In this document: one piece after another, positions 9,918 through 20,551 of the stretch
How positions within the stretch are numbered: the first letter of the stretch is position 1
How the letters are laid out: each line of letters opens with the position of its first letter
The notes under the pieces: model-generated
Database searches by the model: none
What the model was told of the DNA's origin: nothing
What the model saw: the letters and a program-made list of their open reading frames with translations, nothing else
Assembly (NCBI GenBank): GCA_033964015.1
Contig: CM066923.1
Span: 22,449,086-22,513,085, forward strand
DNA: 64,000 nucleotides
DNA from: Scolanthus callimorphus
Taxonomy: Eukaryota > Cnidaria > Anthozoa > Actiniaria > Edwardsiidae
Direction: 5' to 3'
Program-made: the position numbers and the translations under genes

Positions 9918-10662
9918 ACTCAAGGCTGAAATTTTAATGGCTTATTTTATTGCACATTCAAAATAAGGAAGAATGCCGTTTATTTCGCGTTCATAGCTCT
10001 TTTGGTTTCAGAGATATTGAAGATTTTTACTTATGCAAATTAGCAAAAATGACGTCACAACAAGACAAGGGCAAAAAGAGGCCAACAATGTTTTATGTAT
10101 AATTCTGTTTTAGATAATTAGATTCACTTCAAACTTGGTAATACCAAAGAAGGACCAAAACCACAACCTCTGACATGTTTATTACTGTTTCCATGGTAAC
10201 GCTATTGACACTAGGGCTGTCTGTTAAAAAAAAGGAAAAATCTGAAACTTATTCACCTACAAGTGAAGTACTACAATACTTTACCAAAATACTCTGGGTT
10301 GTGTTGACAAACAAATCAGGAAGTTTCGAAGACTTTCACAAGTCACAACTTAGGGAATATTTCACAGATTTTACCTATTTTTCCAGGAATCACTTCTATA
10401 GCCAAACGTGTTACCATGGAAACACTAATTAGCATATGGATGTATGAGGTCTTGGTTCTAATTATCCCAAACAGAATTTTACACTAAAACATTGTTGGCC
10501 TCTTTTGCCCTTGTCTTGTTGTGACGTCATTTTTTGCTAATTTGCATAAGTAAAAATCTTGAATATCTCTGTAACCAAAAGAGCTATGAACGAGAAATAA
10601 GCGACATTCTTCCTTATTTTGAATGTGCAATCAAATAAGTCATTAAAATTTCAGCCTTGAGT
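9918..10662. mobile_element. 745-bp foldback element with ~200-250-bp arms
   Basis: ACTCAAGGCTGAAATTTTAA at 9918 is mirrored by TTCAGCCTTGAGT ending at 10662. The arms remain highly similar for about 200 bp (GACGTCACAACAAGACAAGG against CCTTGTCTTGTTGTGACGTC) and weakly up to TTTCCATGGTAAC near the middle. No transposase is present. A second copy with the same ends lies at 44215-44640. Confidence 0.9.
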
Positions 10663-11401
10663 AGCAATTTAAAATAAAGAAAAATATACTAAGTCTTTTA
10701 CTTAGTTTCTTGTTAGCAAAGTCCCAATATAGGAATTGCGCGATCCCCAAAATCAACACACGAACTGACATGAAAACTAGGATTGGGGAATAAACCGGTG
10801 TAATTAGGTTATGACAAGAAATATCACTAGTGGCTTTATTGGACACATTCCTTGCCGCGAACGATTGGCGCTTTAAAGATTTCCTCAAACCTTTGCCAAA
10901 CTTTGTTTTAATAAACCAGCCGAGTAATTAACAGCATTTTTCAACGATTCCGACGAAAAACTCATAATGAAAAAAGATCAGTATTTTGATTAGTAAAATT
11001 GCGCATTGGCAATTCTACATTTAAGGCAAATTACAAGATAACTCGTAATCCCAAAGACAAACAAACATATTATAATTGCCATAATATATTACCATTCGGC
11101 GAGAAAAAGAAAATTCAGCTTTCCGACAATAATCATAGTGTAAATAGTTTCATCCGAGTTTTAGTAAGAAATAATTTAAAATTATCTGAAATCTGATTTG
11201 TTCTAACAGATAGAAGAGAAAAACGCTCATCTTAGCACTCAGTTTCACTAGTCGAGCTAGCATCACTCGTAACAAAACTCGAGTGCGCAAACTGTGAAAT
11301 TTGGTAACTGCGCCTGGCTGACGAGACATTTTCGGTCACAACCGCTGCTCTAAACTGGTAAAATGACTTCCAGCTTTTACCCTTAGGATCGCCTTTCCGG
11401 T
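10663..11401. other. Upstream region of the GPCR gene, no other feature
   Basis: No supported ORF. The last ~200 bases should contain the GPCR 5'UTR or promoter, but no confident TATA or initiator element is seen. Confidence 0.35.
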
Positions 11402-12388
11402 ATGGCTGAGAATGATCTGTTCTATAAGCTTCCTAAATGGGGGAAAGCTGTCCTTATTTTCATTATTCTCATTGGCGTTGTAGCAGCCATCGCTAACCTC
11501 GCCGTCTGCTCTTTAGTTTGGCTTCGACGAAGACTTCGGGTTTACATTAACGGTTTCGTCGTTTCCCTTGCCGTGTCCGACGTACTGGTGTGCTTAACGG
11601 TGTTTGTGTTTTTCGCTTTTATGTGGTTCCCAGTACTCGAGGTACCAGCGCGCGCTTTGCTGAGCGTCGCGGTCGTCTCGGAGATCGGAAACTTTGTTGC
11701 TGTATCATACGAGCGCTATCTAGCGGTGGTTAAACCGTTACAGTACAAAGACCGCATTGAGCGGTACTTCAAGCGAGCCATGCCTATTCTGTGGGGCACA
11801 GCATTCTCCTTAGGCGGAGCGCACGCACTCATGGTCCTTCATAGAGACATTTTTTCTTCCTTTACTCTTGAAGTCATTTACACTTCATGTTTGCTTACGT
11901 TCCTCGTCTTTCCTCTCATAATTATCTTCTTCATTTACGGGTATATTTACCACGTATTACGAAAGCAGAAGCGCGCTATAGGACAAGGCTTTATGACTTC
12001 GCAAATTAATGAAAGAGAAAGGCAAAGGCGAAGAGTGGAGGCGAAGGTACTAAAGGTATTTTTCGTGGTTGTGATCATGTTCACCGTCCGTTGGTCTCCG
12101 CTTATTGTTTACACTGGAGGGTACAGCTCGAGGACGCTTAGAGACTTCATGTTAGGCCTTATAGGCTTAGCAGGCCTGTGTTCTTCCCTTGCCCATCCAT
12201 TCATTTTTGCGTTTGTAAAGCAGGATTTCAGACAGGAGCTAAGGTCCCTTCACTCGCGAGTACGTGCGGGACAGGGAAGTAGCGGTAATATTGGACTTCG
12301 ATCGTTGAGGCGAGGGCGTTGTAGTCAAAAGGTTTCGGCTACAAGTCCATCGACAGTCAAGGTAACAACCACCAACTGTTTGACCTGA
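11402..12388 (+). CDS. Rhodopsin-class (class A) G-protein-coupled receptor, intronless
   Basis: A 328-aa seven-helix protein in one exon. TM1 at about 15-41 carries N32 (position 1.50) and TM2 at 50-72 carries SLAVSD with D60 (2.50). TM3 ends in ERY at 104-106, TM4 has W131, and TM5 has P171 with a basic loop after it (RKQKRA, ERERQRRR). TM6 carries RWSP at 230-233 in place of CWxP. TM7 ends in HPFIFAF at 265-271 in place of NPxxY. No Cys is present at 3.25 (residue 80 is Glu), so the usual TM3-ECL2 disulfide is absent. The short N-terminus has no signal peptide. The ATG context (G at -3, G at +4) is good. The ligand cannot be inferred; it looks like one of the lineage-expanded intronless amine/adenosine/melatonin-like receptors of cnidarians. 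Confidence 0.88.
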   Translation: MAENDLFYKLPKWGKAVLIFIILIGVVAAIANLAVCSLVWLRRRLRVYINGFVVSLAVSDVLVCLTVFVFFAFMWFPVLEVPARALLSVAVVSEIGNFVAVSYERYLAVVKPLQYKDRIERYFKRAMPILWGTAFSLGGAHALMVLHRDIFSSFTLEVIYTSCLLTFLVFPLIIIFFIYGYIYHVLRKQKRAIGQGFMTSQINERERQRRRVEAKVLKVFFVVVIMFTVRWSPLIVYTGGYSSRTLRDFMLGLIGLAGLCSSLAHPFIFAFVKQDFRQELRSLHSRVRAGQGSSGNIGLRSLRRGRCSQKVSATSPSTVKVTTTNCLT

Positions 12389-13114
12389 AGCACTTGGAAT
12401 GGAAAGCCTGAGATTCAACGTGGAGTTGAATGTAACGCAAGTTCAAAGCTTGAATTATTTCACAAAAATAATAACAAATCTTTGCTATGGGATTCATCAA
12501 GAAAAATTCATGACTCAACTCGTGAATTCCGCGGCGACTCGTGCGATATCGTTTTTCGCATGAAATTTATCATGGACTTCACTTGTGATGTGATGAATTT
12601 ATCTAAAGTATTTCGTTTAAACGACAGTAGAGCCCCCCCTCCCCGTAGAGTTGTTCATCGAAGCGATGAAGACATTTCCCTGCAGGTTGTTTAGCCTCTG
12701 TGGGAGCGTAGGCGATAAGCCCGATCTTCGCATAGCACACACGACCGTAGACGTCAAACACGAGAGAACTGTCTAGCTAAGGCTGCGCTGTGGCTATTGG
12801 AGATCACACAGAGCTTGACGCTCTCGTAATGGTCAAGCAAGACCTCTTTACTTTACGTGGGACGCTTCTCTGCGATTTTTTCTTAAAAGCAGCTGCACCG
12901 GTGTGCACTTCATTTCGCCAGAGCGTGCTGCTGGTAGCCGTTTGTTACCATGATGATCGATCCCACCTAGTTACGCAAATAAATGGCATGCGAGCCACTT
13001 CATATCATGTTAAAGACTGGCAAAAGACTGGATATTGAGTGATAACATTTCGTATGACTGTGAACGCGACAAAGTTGTGCCACGCCGCGATCGTGACCGT
13101 GCCGCGATGTCGTG
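12389..13114. other. GPCR 3' flank
   Basis: No further gene is supported. The first AATAAA seen is at 12978-12983, about 590 bases past the stop; it could end the transcript. Confidence 0.35.
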
Positions 13115-13506
13115 CCACGCCTGGTTTATACACGAACACCTGGTTTATACAAGAACGCAAGCGCAAAACGCATGAGCACGCCTGGTTTATACACGAACGC
13201 AAGCGCAAACGCATGAGGACGCCTGGTTTATACACGAACGCAAGCGCAAAACGCATGAGCACGCCTGGTTTATACACAAACGCAAGCGCAAACGCATGAG
13301 CACGCCTGGTTTATACACGAACGAAAGCGCAAACGCATGAGCACGCCTGGTTTATACAAGAACGCAAGCGCAAACGCATGAGGACGCCTGGTTTATACAC
13401 GAACGCCTGGTTTATACAAGAACGCAAGCGCAAAACGGATGAGTACGCCTGGTTTATACACGAACGCCTGGTTTGTATACGAACGCAAGCGCAAACGCAT
13501 GACGAC
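13115..13506 (+). repeat. Minisatellite of ~40-bp units (GCCTGGTTTATACACGAACG)
   Basis: About nine units alternate GCCTGGTTTATACACGAACG with CAAGCGCAAACGCATGAGCAC. Some units are shortened to the first half only, giving a two-part higher-order pattern. It is open in several frames on both strands only because the unit lacks stops. Confidence 0.9.
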
Positions 13507-13527
13507 GCAAGCCTAAAATACATGAAT

Positions 13528-13772
13528 TTACTTCGCTTGTGATCGCTTTATTTACACTAGACGCAAGTGCAAAGAGGAAGCACAAGGCAAAGGCAACGTC
13601 GCAATTTTCTTGCGCTTGCGTTCTAGTGAGGGAAAGGTATGAGTTTGATATCACATAAGGGAAATGTATGGATATCCTTCCGCTTGCGTTGCGTTCGTTT
13701 GCATCTTCGTTGCGTTCGTATGTAAGGGCTTGCGCCTGGTGTCTGCGTCTAGTGTAAATCAAGCGAAGCAAG
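13528..13772. mobile_element. MITE with GCTTGATTTACACTAGACGC ends
   Basis: CTTCGCTTGTGATCGCTTTA and TTTACACTAGACGCAA on the left are mirrored by GCGTCTAGTGTAAATCAAGC and GAAGC on the right. The interior is rich in CTTGCGTT. CGAACGCAAGCGCAA in the neighbouring minisatellite is related to the interior, suggesting the minisatellite grew out of such an element. Confidence 0.65.
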
Positions 13773-14055
13773 CGCAAGCAAATTAATTAATGTCGGAGGC
13801 TCCCTCGCCACTGTCTCTTTATATTGTATATTATTGTATTGTATTATGTTGGAAATAAACTTGTTACTTGTTGAGTCGTCTCTGAATTGTGATGACATCA
13901 ACAGTTGAAAGAACGCAGGCAACCTAATAAATGCTTGCGTCGCTAAAACGTAAATTTGCTTGAGCTTATGGCTTCCCCTCACCTCTCCCCTCTGTCCCCT
14001 GGGGGGAGGACCCTGGCGCGTGAGGATGGCGCGTGCGTTCCTTTTTTAATCCGCC

Positions 14056-14425
14056 CTAAAGGCTGGTTCTCACTGGAACGCAAGCGCAATCATATCAAAC
14101 TCATACATTTCCCTTTTGTCATACTAGAACGCAAGCACAGATGCAAGCTAGCGCAGACCAGCGGCGGATCCAGGAATTTCAGAAAGGGGGGGCCGGAAAG
14201 TGATAACATGGGACGAAAAGTTTCAAATTTCCGTCCAGCAAATACAGCAAATGTATGGGAAAATCTCCAGAAAAAAGGGTCGCACCCTTCCTTCCTTCCC
14301 CCCCCCCCCCCCTAAATCCGCTCCTGCAGACCCCAGCGCAAGAAAATCAAAGTATTGCGTTCCCTTGCGCTTGCTTGCGTTTAGTGTGAATCCAGTGAGC
14401 GCAGGCGCAAGCAACTAATCAATTT
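14056..14425. mobile_element. Related MITE interrupted by a CAGCGGCGGATCC element
   Basis: The outer ends (GGTTCTCACTGGAACGCAAG and TTGCGTTTAGTGTGAATCC, CAGTGAGCGCAGG) resemble the family at 13528-13772. Inside, 14158-14329 runs from CAGCGGCGGATCCAGGA to TAAATCCGCTCCTG with a poly-C tract, a separate inverted-repeat insertion. Confidence 0.55.
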
Positions 14426-15165
14426 TTTAGGCTTGCGCTTGTTGCGTTGCTATGATTCACACGTGAGGTCCACACTTGTAGCACAAAATTAGACTAACAT
14501 CACATTCTAACAGGCCTTATTTATTTCTCACTATTACACTCCCTCTCTAAGAGCCTTATTCTAAGTAGGGGGGTCGTAGTGACTTGTTCTAACAGACTCC
14601 TGAAGGCAGTAAACCACTTGAGGCAAATTGTTCCATTCTTTTATTGATCTTGGCCGTAAAATGATAAACTATATGAGCCCACACAGTTTTACTTCACATA
14701 GGCAAGAGGGAGGTGAGATTTCGTGTGCCACGAGTGTTGTAGTGGCCGCTGTAGGATGTCCTCTCGTCCGGCGTGACAGCCACCTGACCATGGATGATCT
14801 TATACAGCAGGGTCAGTCTACTGCCAGCTCTCCTCTGCTCTAGGAAGCACCAGCCAAGCTGCTATTAATATGATGACACGGTTGACACGCATTTATGGCT
14901 GTTCCGCGCGGGCTGCCTGTGGTGTTCAAATCTCGACTCAGGCCCCTCGTCGGGGAACAAAAACAAAATGGCGACCACGAGAACGATCTTTCTCGAGTAT
15001 CTGCAAGTTTTGGTGAATTGTCCTGTTTTTTTTTCGCTAAGATATGAGGAAAAAATACTTACAGACCTTCCATATAAGGCAAGGGAGGATTTTCTAATAA
15101 GGAAACGTCGGCAAATCGACAGTTTTGCGAAATTTCTCTTGATATGCTAATTTGAGATTTTGTGA
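14426..15165. other. Spacer, no gene recognised
   Basis: A 60-aa frame after ATGGCGACCACGAG (14968-15150) has no recognisable family. About 35 bp around 15035-15065 (TTCGCTAAGATATGAGGAAA) recurs in diverged form at 36150-36190, so part of this is a dispersed repeat. Confidence 0.35.
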
Positions 15166-15260
15166 CTGTGCAAGGACGTCAACTCTCCCGGTTTTGTCGG
15201 GAGTCTCCCGGTTTTTTACTTCATCTCCCGGTTTCCCGGTTTTCCTTTTGTTTTTTTTTT
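15166..15260. repeat. TCTCCCGGTTT repeats
   Basis: Four or five copies of TCTCCCGGTTTT in about 70 bp, starting with AAGGACGTCAACTCTCCCGG. This resembles the end of the dispersed repeat at 28083-28262 and 31806-31990 (CTGGGAGAGTTTATGTCCCTG, reversed). Confidence 0.55.
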
Positions 15261-15888
15261 GCTTCTGGGCCTTAAAAAAACGCTAAATACAGCGAAAATT
15301 AGGACATATTTAGGCCTTTTCCTGCCTCAAATGCCCAATAGTTTGCTGTCTCAAGGACAGGTTTTTCGAGCGCCAGGGTTGACTCCCTGACACCGAGGTA
15401 TTTACTGGAGTTGGGAGCTTTTGCCGTTTCTTTACTTGACCGGTCTCCGGGCATTTGCGCTTTCCGATCCAATAACGATCTGTGCGCGGGTGAGTGGCGA
15501 TTCGTATTCGTGACAACAGCTTATCAATTTAGTTTTGATGTGCAATTTTTGACTCGGCTTTTGCCTCATTTTTTCAACCCACTTCTTGGTGTTAAGAAAT
15601 CCTGATGAAACCGTTTCATCAACACGCTGTCTCGTGTTTGATATATTACATCAAATGCTCATATTTTTTTCTCTTATGAAATAGCGCCGATGCGAAAACG
15701 CGCGCTGAGACCTGCGGCTTTACTAATCAAGACTATCAAGACATGGAAAATAATACTTTAGAAAATAACACCTATGTTGTATTGTGAATGTGCGCATTCT
15801 GATTGGTTAAAAAGCGTGTTTGTAAGAGACCTGAGAAACACGATTGTCACGCAACGCTGTCGCACGTGTGTATGTTATTTTCTAAAAG

Positions 15889-16068
15889 CAATAAAAATAC
15901 TTTCTGCGTGCTCTCTGGTTTCTTACAACACTCGGGAATGTTGGTCGAACTGATAAAACTTGAAAGACACTCGCCTTCGGCTCGTGTCTTTCAAGTTTTG
16001 ATCAGTTATCCCAACATCCCCCTCGTGTTTGTAAGAAAGCAGAGAGCACGCGGAAAGTACTTTTATTG
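15889..16068. repeat. 180-bp palindrome with CTCGCCTTCGGCTCG loop
   Basis: Arms of about 80 bp pair nearly end to end: TTCTGCGTGCTCTCTGG with AGAGAGCACGCGGAAAGTA, and ACTTGAAAGACACTCG with CGTGTCTTTCAAGT. The short centre is GCCTTCGGCT. Long frames across it exist only because the palindrome is stop-poor. Confidence 0.85.
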
Positions 16069-16510
16069 GTTAAGTATAAAAGCAATAGAAGACCAGATTT
16101 CTAAATGTTCTGTGGTTGATAATATGATAAACGCACTTGGGATTTTAAAAGAACACGAGCCACGAGGAAAGCTTAAAGTTATCGTAAAATCGTGTCGTCT
16201 AGCACTTAGGGGCGCTTCAGGTATTTTTCTAGTGGTTTCATTTATTTCGTATCTGATCTTTGTGAAGCTTTACTTTACTCAAGAAATCATGCGATGCAGT
16301 ATTATATATTTTACAGGACTTTTCCGTCTATACCATGGCTCGCCTATCTTACCACTGACCTGTTCACGGCACTGGCGGTTATAGCGCTCTGACGTGTGGC
16401 GTGTTGACATTTCTCAGCAGATATTGGAAAAACCACAGAGATCCCGCGCGCGGATTCCGTTAAAAACGACAGCAGGCTCTTAGCGAAGTGTTCTTAGCGA
16501 ATGTGTAATC

Positions 16511-16612
16511 ATGTCAAACAATGAGGCCGACTCATCTTTCCTTTTAATATCCCTTCCATTCCTCGGCTTTGTTTCTCTGTTTTATTTGCGCATCTTAGCA
16601 TTACAGCATTAG
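16511..16612 (+). CDS. Candidate 33-aa single-pass membrane micropeptide
   Basis: MSNNEADSSF, then about 22 hydrophobic residues (LLISLPFLGFVSLFYLRILA), then LQH and a stop. AATAAA follows at 16619-16624. Not recognised; small transmembrane micropeptides of this size exist in animals (for example SERCA regulators), but no specific match is claimed. Without conservation data the frame could be chance. Confidence 0.25.
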   Translation: MSNNEADSSFLLISLPFLGFVSLFYLRILALQH

Positions 16613-18550
16613 GACTACAATAAAAAGCAAATGTATACCTTTTTTAATGTGCTTTTTCTTTTTCTCTGCGAAGCTGATGATACTAAATTTCATAACCAGG
16701 GGAGAAATCTCCCATAGCGAGCAATTTAATATCGCAAGTTTTATAATAATGAATGCTGAGAAAATTTGAGCCAAATGCTCGAGGGTAGCGGGCAACGTGA
16801 GGCATAGGTAACATTAATTAATATTCATATGAAGACAATTCTTATCTTTGCATTGGAATGTCTTTAGGTTCCTGCTTCGGGACGGTGGAAAAAATTAGTA
16901 AAATTGTGTTCGTGGGGAGGGCGGGGGGTTTCGGTTGAGTGGCACTCTCATAGTAAGTTCTTTGTCAAAATTTTTTATTGTTAAATGCTATTGGTGAAAA
17001 CCCATGTGAATGTCTTCTATACGGTGCCAATAATAAAATCATTTGTTGTTTGTTTTGTTGTTGTTTGTTCGTAGATAACTAAATTTGTAGGGGGCTTGGG
17101 GCATGCTCCCGAAATTTGATGAAGTTTCAGGCTCCGAAACGACCGGAAGTGCATCAAAATTGTATAAAAACAAACCATAGGGCTTGAGCACTAGAGCGTG
17201 TCTACCCCCTGATCCCGCAGCGGTGGTGACCATTCTTTCGCTTATAGTCATTACATTTCGCTCTCAGAGCAAAATAAGTCTCTAGTCATAGCAAAATAGT
17301 TTTGTATCCTGTTTCAGGACGATGAACTAAGCCTGACCTTCCTCCAACCACACCCTTTATAGTAACTTTGAATGCGATAAGAGCTTTTCGACCGTAGCCA
17401 AGCGGAACTGTTTTCAAATTCAACCGAGCTCAGGAAAACGGGTGTGACGAGATTACTTCCGTTTTATTTTTCGATCTCATCGACGTTTATTCAATATCAG
17501 TGAAGGTTACGCTTCAGTTCAACTGATTCAAGAGCCTCTTCCGCTGAACATGGGGAGTTTATACCCTAGGAAGACTCTTTGAATCAACAGAAAGAGCGAA
17601 CGATTCATTCGTTACGATTTCAAGAAAATAGGGCCGAGTTAGGTGCAGAAGTCTACTAATTTGAGCGGGCTTGTTTTTCAAATTTGATGGACTGAATGAA
17701 TGAATGAATTCCTTGTCAAGCGATGGCGGGCGGACGAACATCTTAACAAGAAAACTAAAACTCAGTTTCAACGAAACGCTCAAGGAAAATAAACGACAGC
17801 GTGGGATTTCGCCAGAGAAGGTTGGTGAAAAATATTTTTTTATTATTATAAATTTTTGATTTGTGAATTGCCGGCTCTTCGGGTAAAAGCAGAAGTGAAG
17901 CTACTAATCGAAACAGACCCGTCAAATTCGTGTTATCCTCAGAATTGCGACTGTGTAGGCATTTTGTTTGTCCTTCGCTCACTTAAATTTTTCATATTCA
18001 ATCAATTTATTTCTCCCACGGTAATAACCAAATTTACAACTTGGCTCCGTTCATAAAGCCTTACTTATCAACAAATCTCAGATTAGCGGCACATAGACGT
18101 TTGAACCGGGAAATTAATTGATCAATACCGGAATAAAATGTGGATAGCGTCGATTGTGTTGATTCTTGAAATATTTTGCTAAATACTTTAACCCGATTGC
18201 CATCGCAAATCACTTAGTCGTCGCATACTGTTGCACGTGGGTTGATTGGAAAAGTTGACTAACCGCGTAGCTATTGATACAAGATTTATCTCAGTCACGC
18301 CGGTGTATTCAAGCCCCGGATTCTAGTATTCTATAGAAGTGTGGCGAATTTTTAATTATCATTCAATAAAAAGCCAGTAAGGCCTAAGGCAAACGTCGTG
18401 CCAGAGTCGCGCCGTTCCAATCCAAACAATAGCAAGGTTTTGATTAAATGAAGCGGAATCCTTTGAAAAAGGAAAGGGGAAAGGTTCGACAGAAGAGCGA
18501 CTGGAGCTCGACGTTTGCCGTAGGTCTGTAGCCTCTACCCATACTCCTAG
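16613..18550. other. Spacer, no supported gene
   Basis: Short frames only. No clear repeat ends were recognised between 16613 and 18550. Confidence 0.35.
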
Positions 18551-18735
18551 CCTGCTAGCAGGCGTTGTTTGGCTGTTTTTAGGTCGTTTTACGGCGAGAA
18601 ACGAGAAAGAATCCCGATGCGTGCGCCATCTTGGACGGGTCAAAATTCGGTCTGGGGCGAGACCCGTCCAATGGCGCCCGCATCGGAATTCTCGCCGTAA
18701 AACGACCTAAAAAAGCCAACCAACGCCAGCAGGCT
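18551..18735. repeat. Palindromic element with GTCGTTTTACGGCGAGAA arms
   Basis: CCTGCTAGCAGGCGTTG and TTAGGTCGTTTTACGGCGAG on the left are mirrored by CTCGCCGTAAAACGACCTAA and CAACGCCAGCAGG on the right. The centre contains GACGGGTC and GACCCGTCC, also inverted. Confidence 0.8.
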
Positions 18736-19601
18736 TCCCAGACTCCTTTGTAGTCTAATGGACGATTCAAGCTATAACGCACGTCGTGCGCGCTGGATGT
18801 CGGTATATGTGGGACATTTGTCGAACAAACTGTTAAAAAAGCGCGCGCTGCATTCTGGTAGTTGTGGGACACGGCTTGGGCATTTCTCGTGATTTCTGAA
18901 TAAAGAAGAGCGCGCGGTCATAGCTGGAGTCGTCCATTGAAAGAAACTTTTCGATTGATTGAAAAAAGAAAACTTTTCAGGTTGACCAGTTATTCGTGCT
19001 GACGGGATCAACAGGGTTTCTGTAAGAAATAAGATTCACTTATTCTACTGGGTTTAATTCACTTTTCAGATTGCGTTCGAGTCGATTGTGTCGCATGCTG
19101 TCGCATGTTGGTGTTGAATGATTTGACCGATCCCGTAAATGTCGGTAACTATCGTCATGGCGCGTGCTGACAACAATAATACTCAGCGTTGTGGGGAAAA
19201 GGTAAATATTAAACCAGAGCCAATGAGTATGAGAATCTTTTGACAGACCCAGCTATTTTTAGAAACTGTTCGCTTGTTTAAATGGTATGCCATAATACGT
19301 TCGCCCAAATAGCCAATATAAGCAATGAAATAGCATCTACCTTGGACAAAACCTGTAGAGAAAATTACTGAAATCGTTCCTTCTCCCCTCTCTCCCCCGA
19401 AGCAATGTTGCAAGGAGCATGTCGCTGTCGTTGGATCGATCGACGCCCTTCATCACCAACATTGATTTAGGGGGAGGGGGGCCGGGGATAAAATCGGGGC
19501 CTAAACTCAAAAGATAAGGGGTATTAAGCATTTTCTCTACCCTTTTGTCCAAGATTGTAGATTGCAAGTACAGAAAGAAAAATAAATTAGGTTGAAAAAC
19601 A

Positions 19602-19730
19602 ATAGAGCGGTTTTCATATGACTGTCGTGAAGGCCAATCAAAGTGATTACACCAATTCTGAATAAACCTATAGGAGTAATTACAAAGTAATTGCGAATTA
19701 CTCACGACAGTCATGTGAAATCCGCTCTAT
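19602..19730. mobile_element. 129-bp MITE with ATAGAGCGGTTTTCATATGA ends
   Basis: The left end ATAGAGCGGTTTTCATATGA plus CTGTCGTGA is mirrored by TCACGACAG plus TCATGTGAAATCCGCTCTAT. No coding capacity. Confidence 0.85.
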
Positions 19731-20224
19731 AACATGATAACATGGCCAATTTGTATTCACAATACCTGAAGAAGGCTGGTTTGGCCAGCAGAAATTTTGT
19801 ACTTAATACCATATTCTCTACGTTGTGTCGACTTTTTCTGTAACTTTTTAGAATTATCTGACAAGCGTCGACTAGAACTCAAGCGTTTCGACGCATACGG
19901 TATACAAGCAGGGGAAGTTGTCGTCTGTCGAATGGTTTTCCAAAAAGTAATTTGTTTCTAAAATTAGCTCGGTCTGTAAAAATGTCCATTCCATATAATC
20001 CTAGCGTGAGATAGGAAAGCTCCTGTCTGATTAAATTAGTGATAATTATTTATAAAAATTGTCGTATTCCCTTCCTCGAGACAGAAGTTCCAAACGTTTG
20101 CTCTAACATGACTTCCAAAAGGCCGATTTACACTTCCGATTTTTGTTGCATTTGTCGCCGACAAATGAAATTCCGCGAACTCACGTGACAAAAATCGCGG
20201 CAGATCGCGCCGAGTTGCACCTTA

Positions 20225-20551
20225 GGGTGCTTACCATTGGTCATGGGAAACCGGTTGGTTTAATCAGCGTCCAATGGTACAGAACATTTCGGTTGGGAAG
20301 AAATACCGAGTGGAATGGCGCTTACCATTCGCTTATTCGCATTTCGGTTCGGATCGGCTACTATATTTGGTCATAAAACCGGTTGGAGTGCCAATGGTAC
20401 AAACCATTCCGATCGGTTCGTTCCAACTGGAACGGCGAGACAACCTCTGAAGCTGAACTGCTCGTAGCAACCGGAATAACCGAAACATCGACTGTACCAT
20501 TGGAATCCCGACCGAAATTACCGGTTTTTTCGTGACCAATGGTAAGCACCC
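20225..20551. mobile_element. 327-bp MITE, GGGTGCTTACCATTGGTCA ends, TA target site
   Basis: Terminal GGGTGCTTACCATTGGTCA and TGACCAATGGTAAGCACCC are perfect inverted repeats; TA lies directly outside both ends. The interior repeats CCAATGGTAC and ACCGGTT(T) several times. TA duplication fits Tc1/mariner-type mobilisation (inference). Confidence 0.85.

Noticed and set aside
13115..13506. CRISPR-like spacing in the 13.1-kb array
   Set aside because: The spacers are themselves repeated and the genome is eukaryotic; it is a minisatellite.
15803..16384. 193-aa open frame
   Set aside because: It spans a 180-bp palindrome; the frame is open because the hairpin arms lack stops, and the translation resembles no protein family.
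18359..18872. Overlapping minus-strand frames of 94 and 97 aa
   Set aside because: They cross the palindrome at 18551-18735 and share no feature with known proteins.
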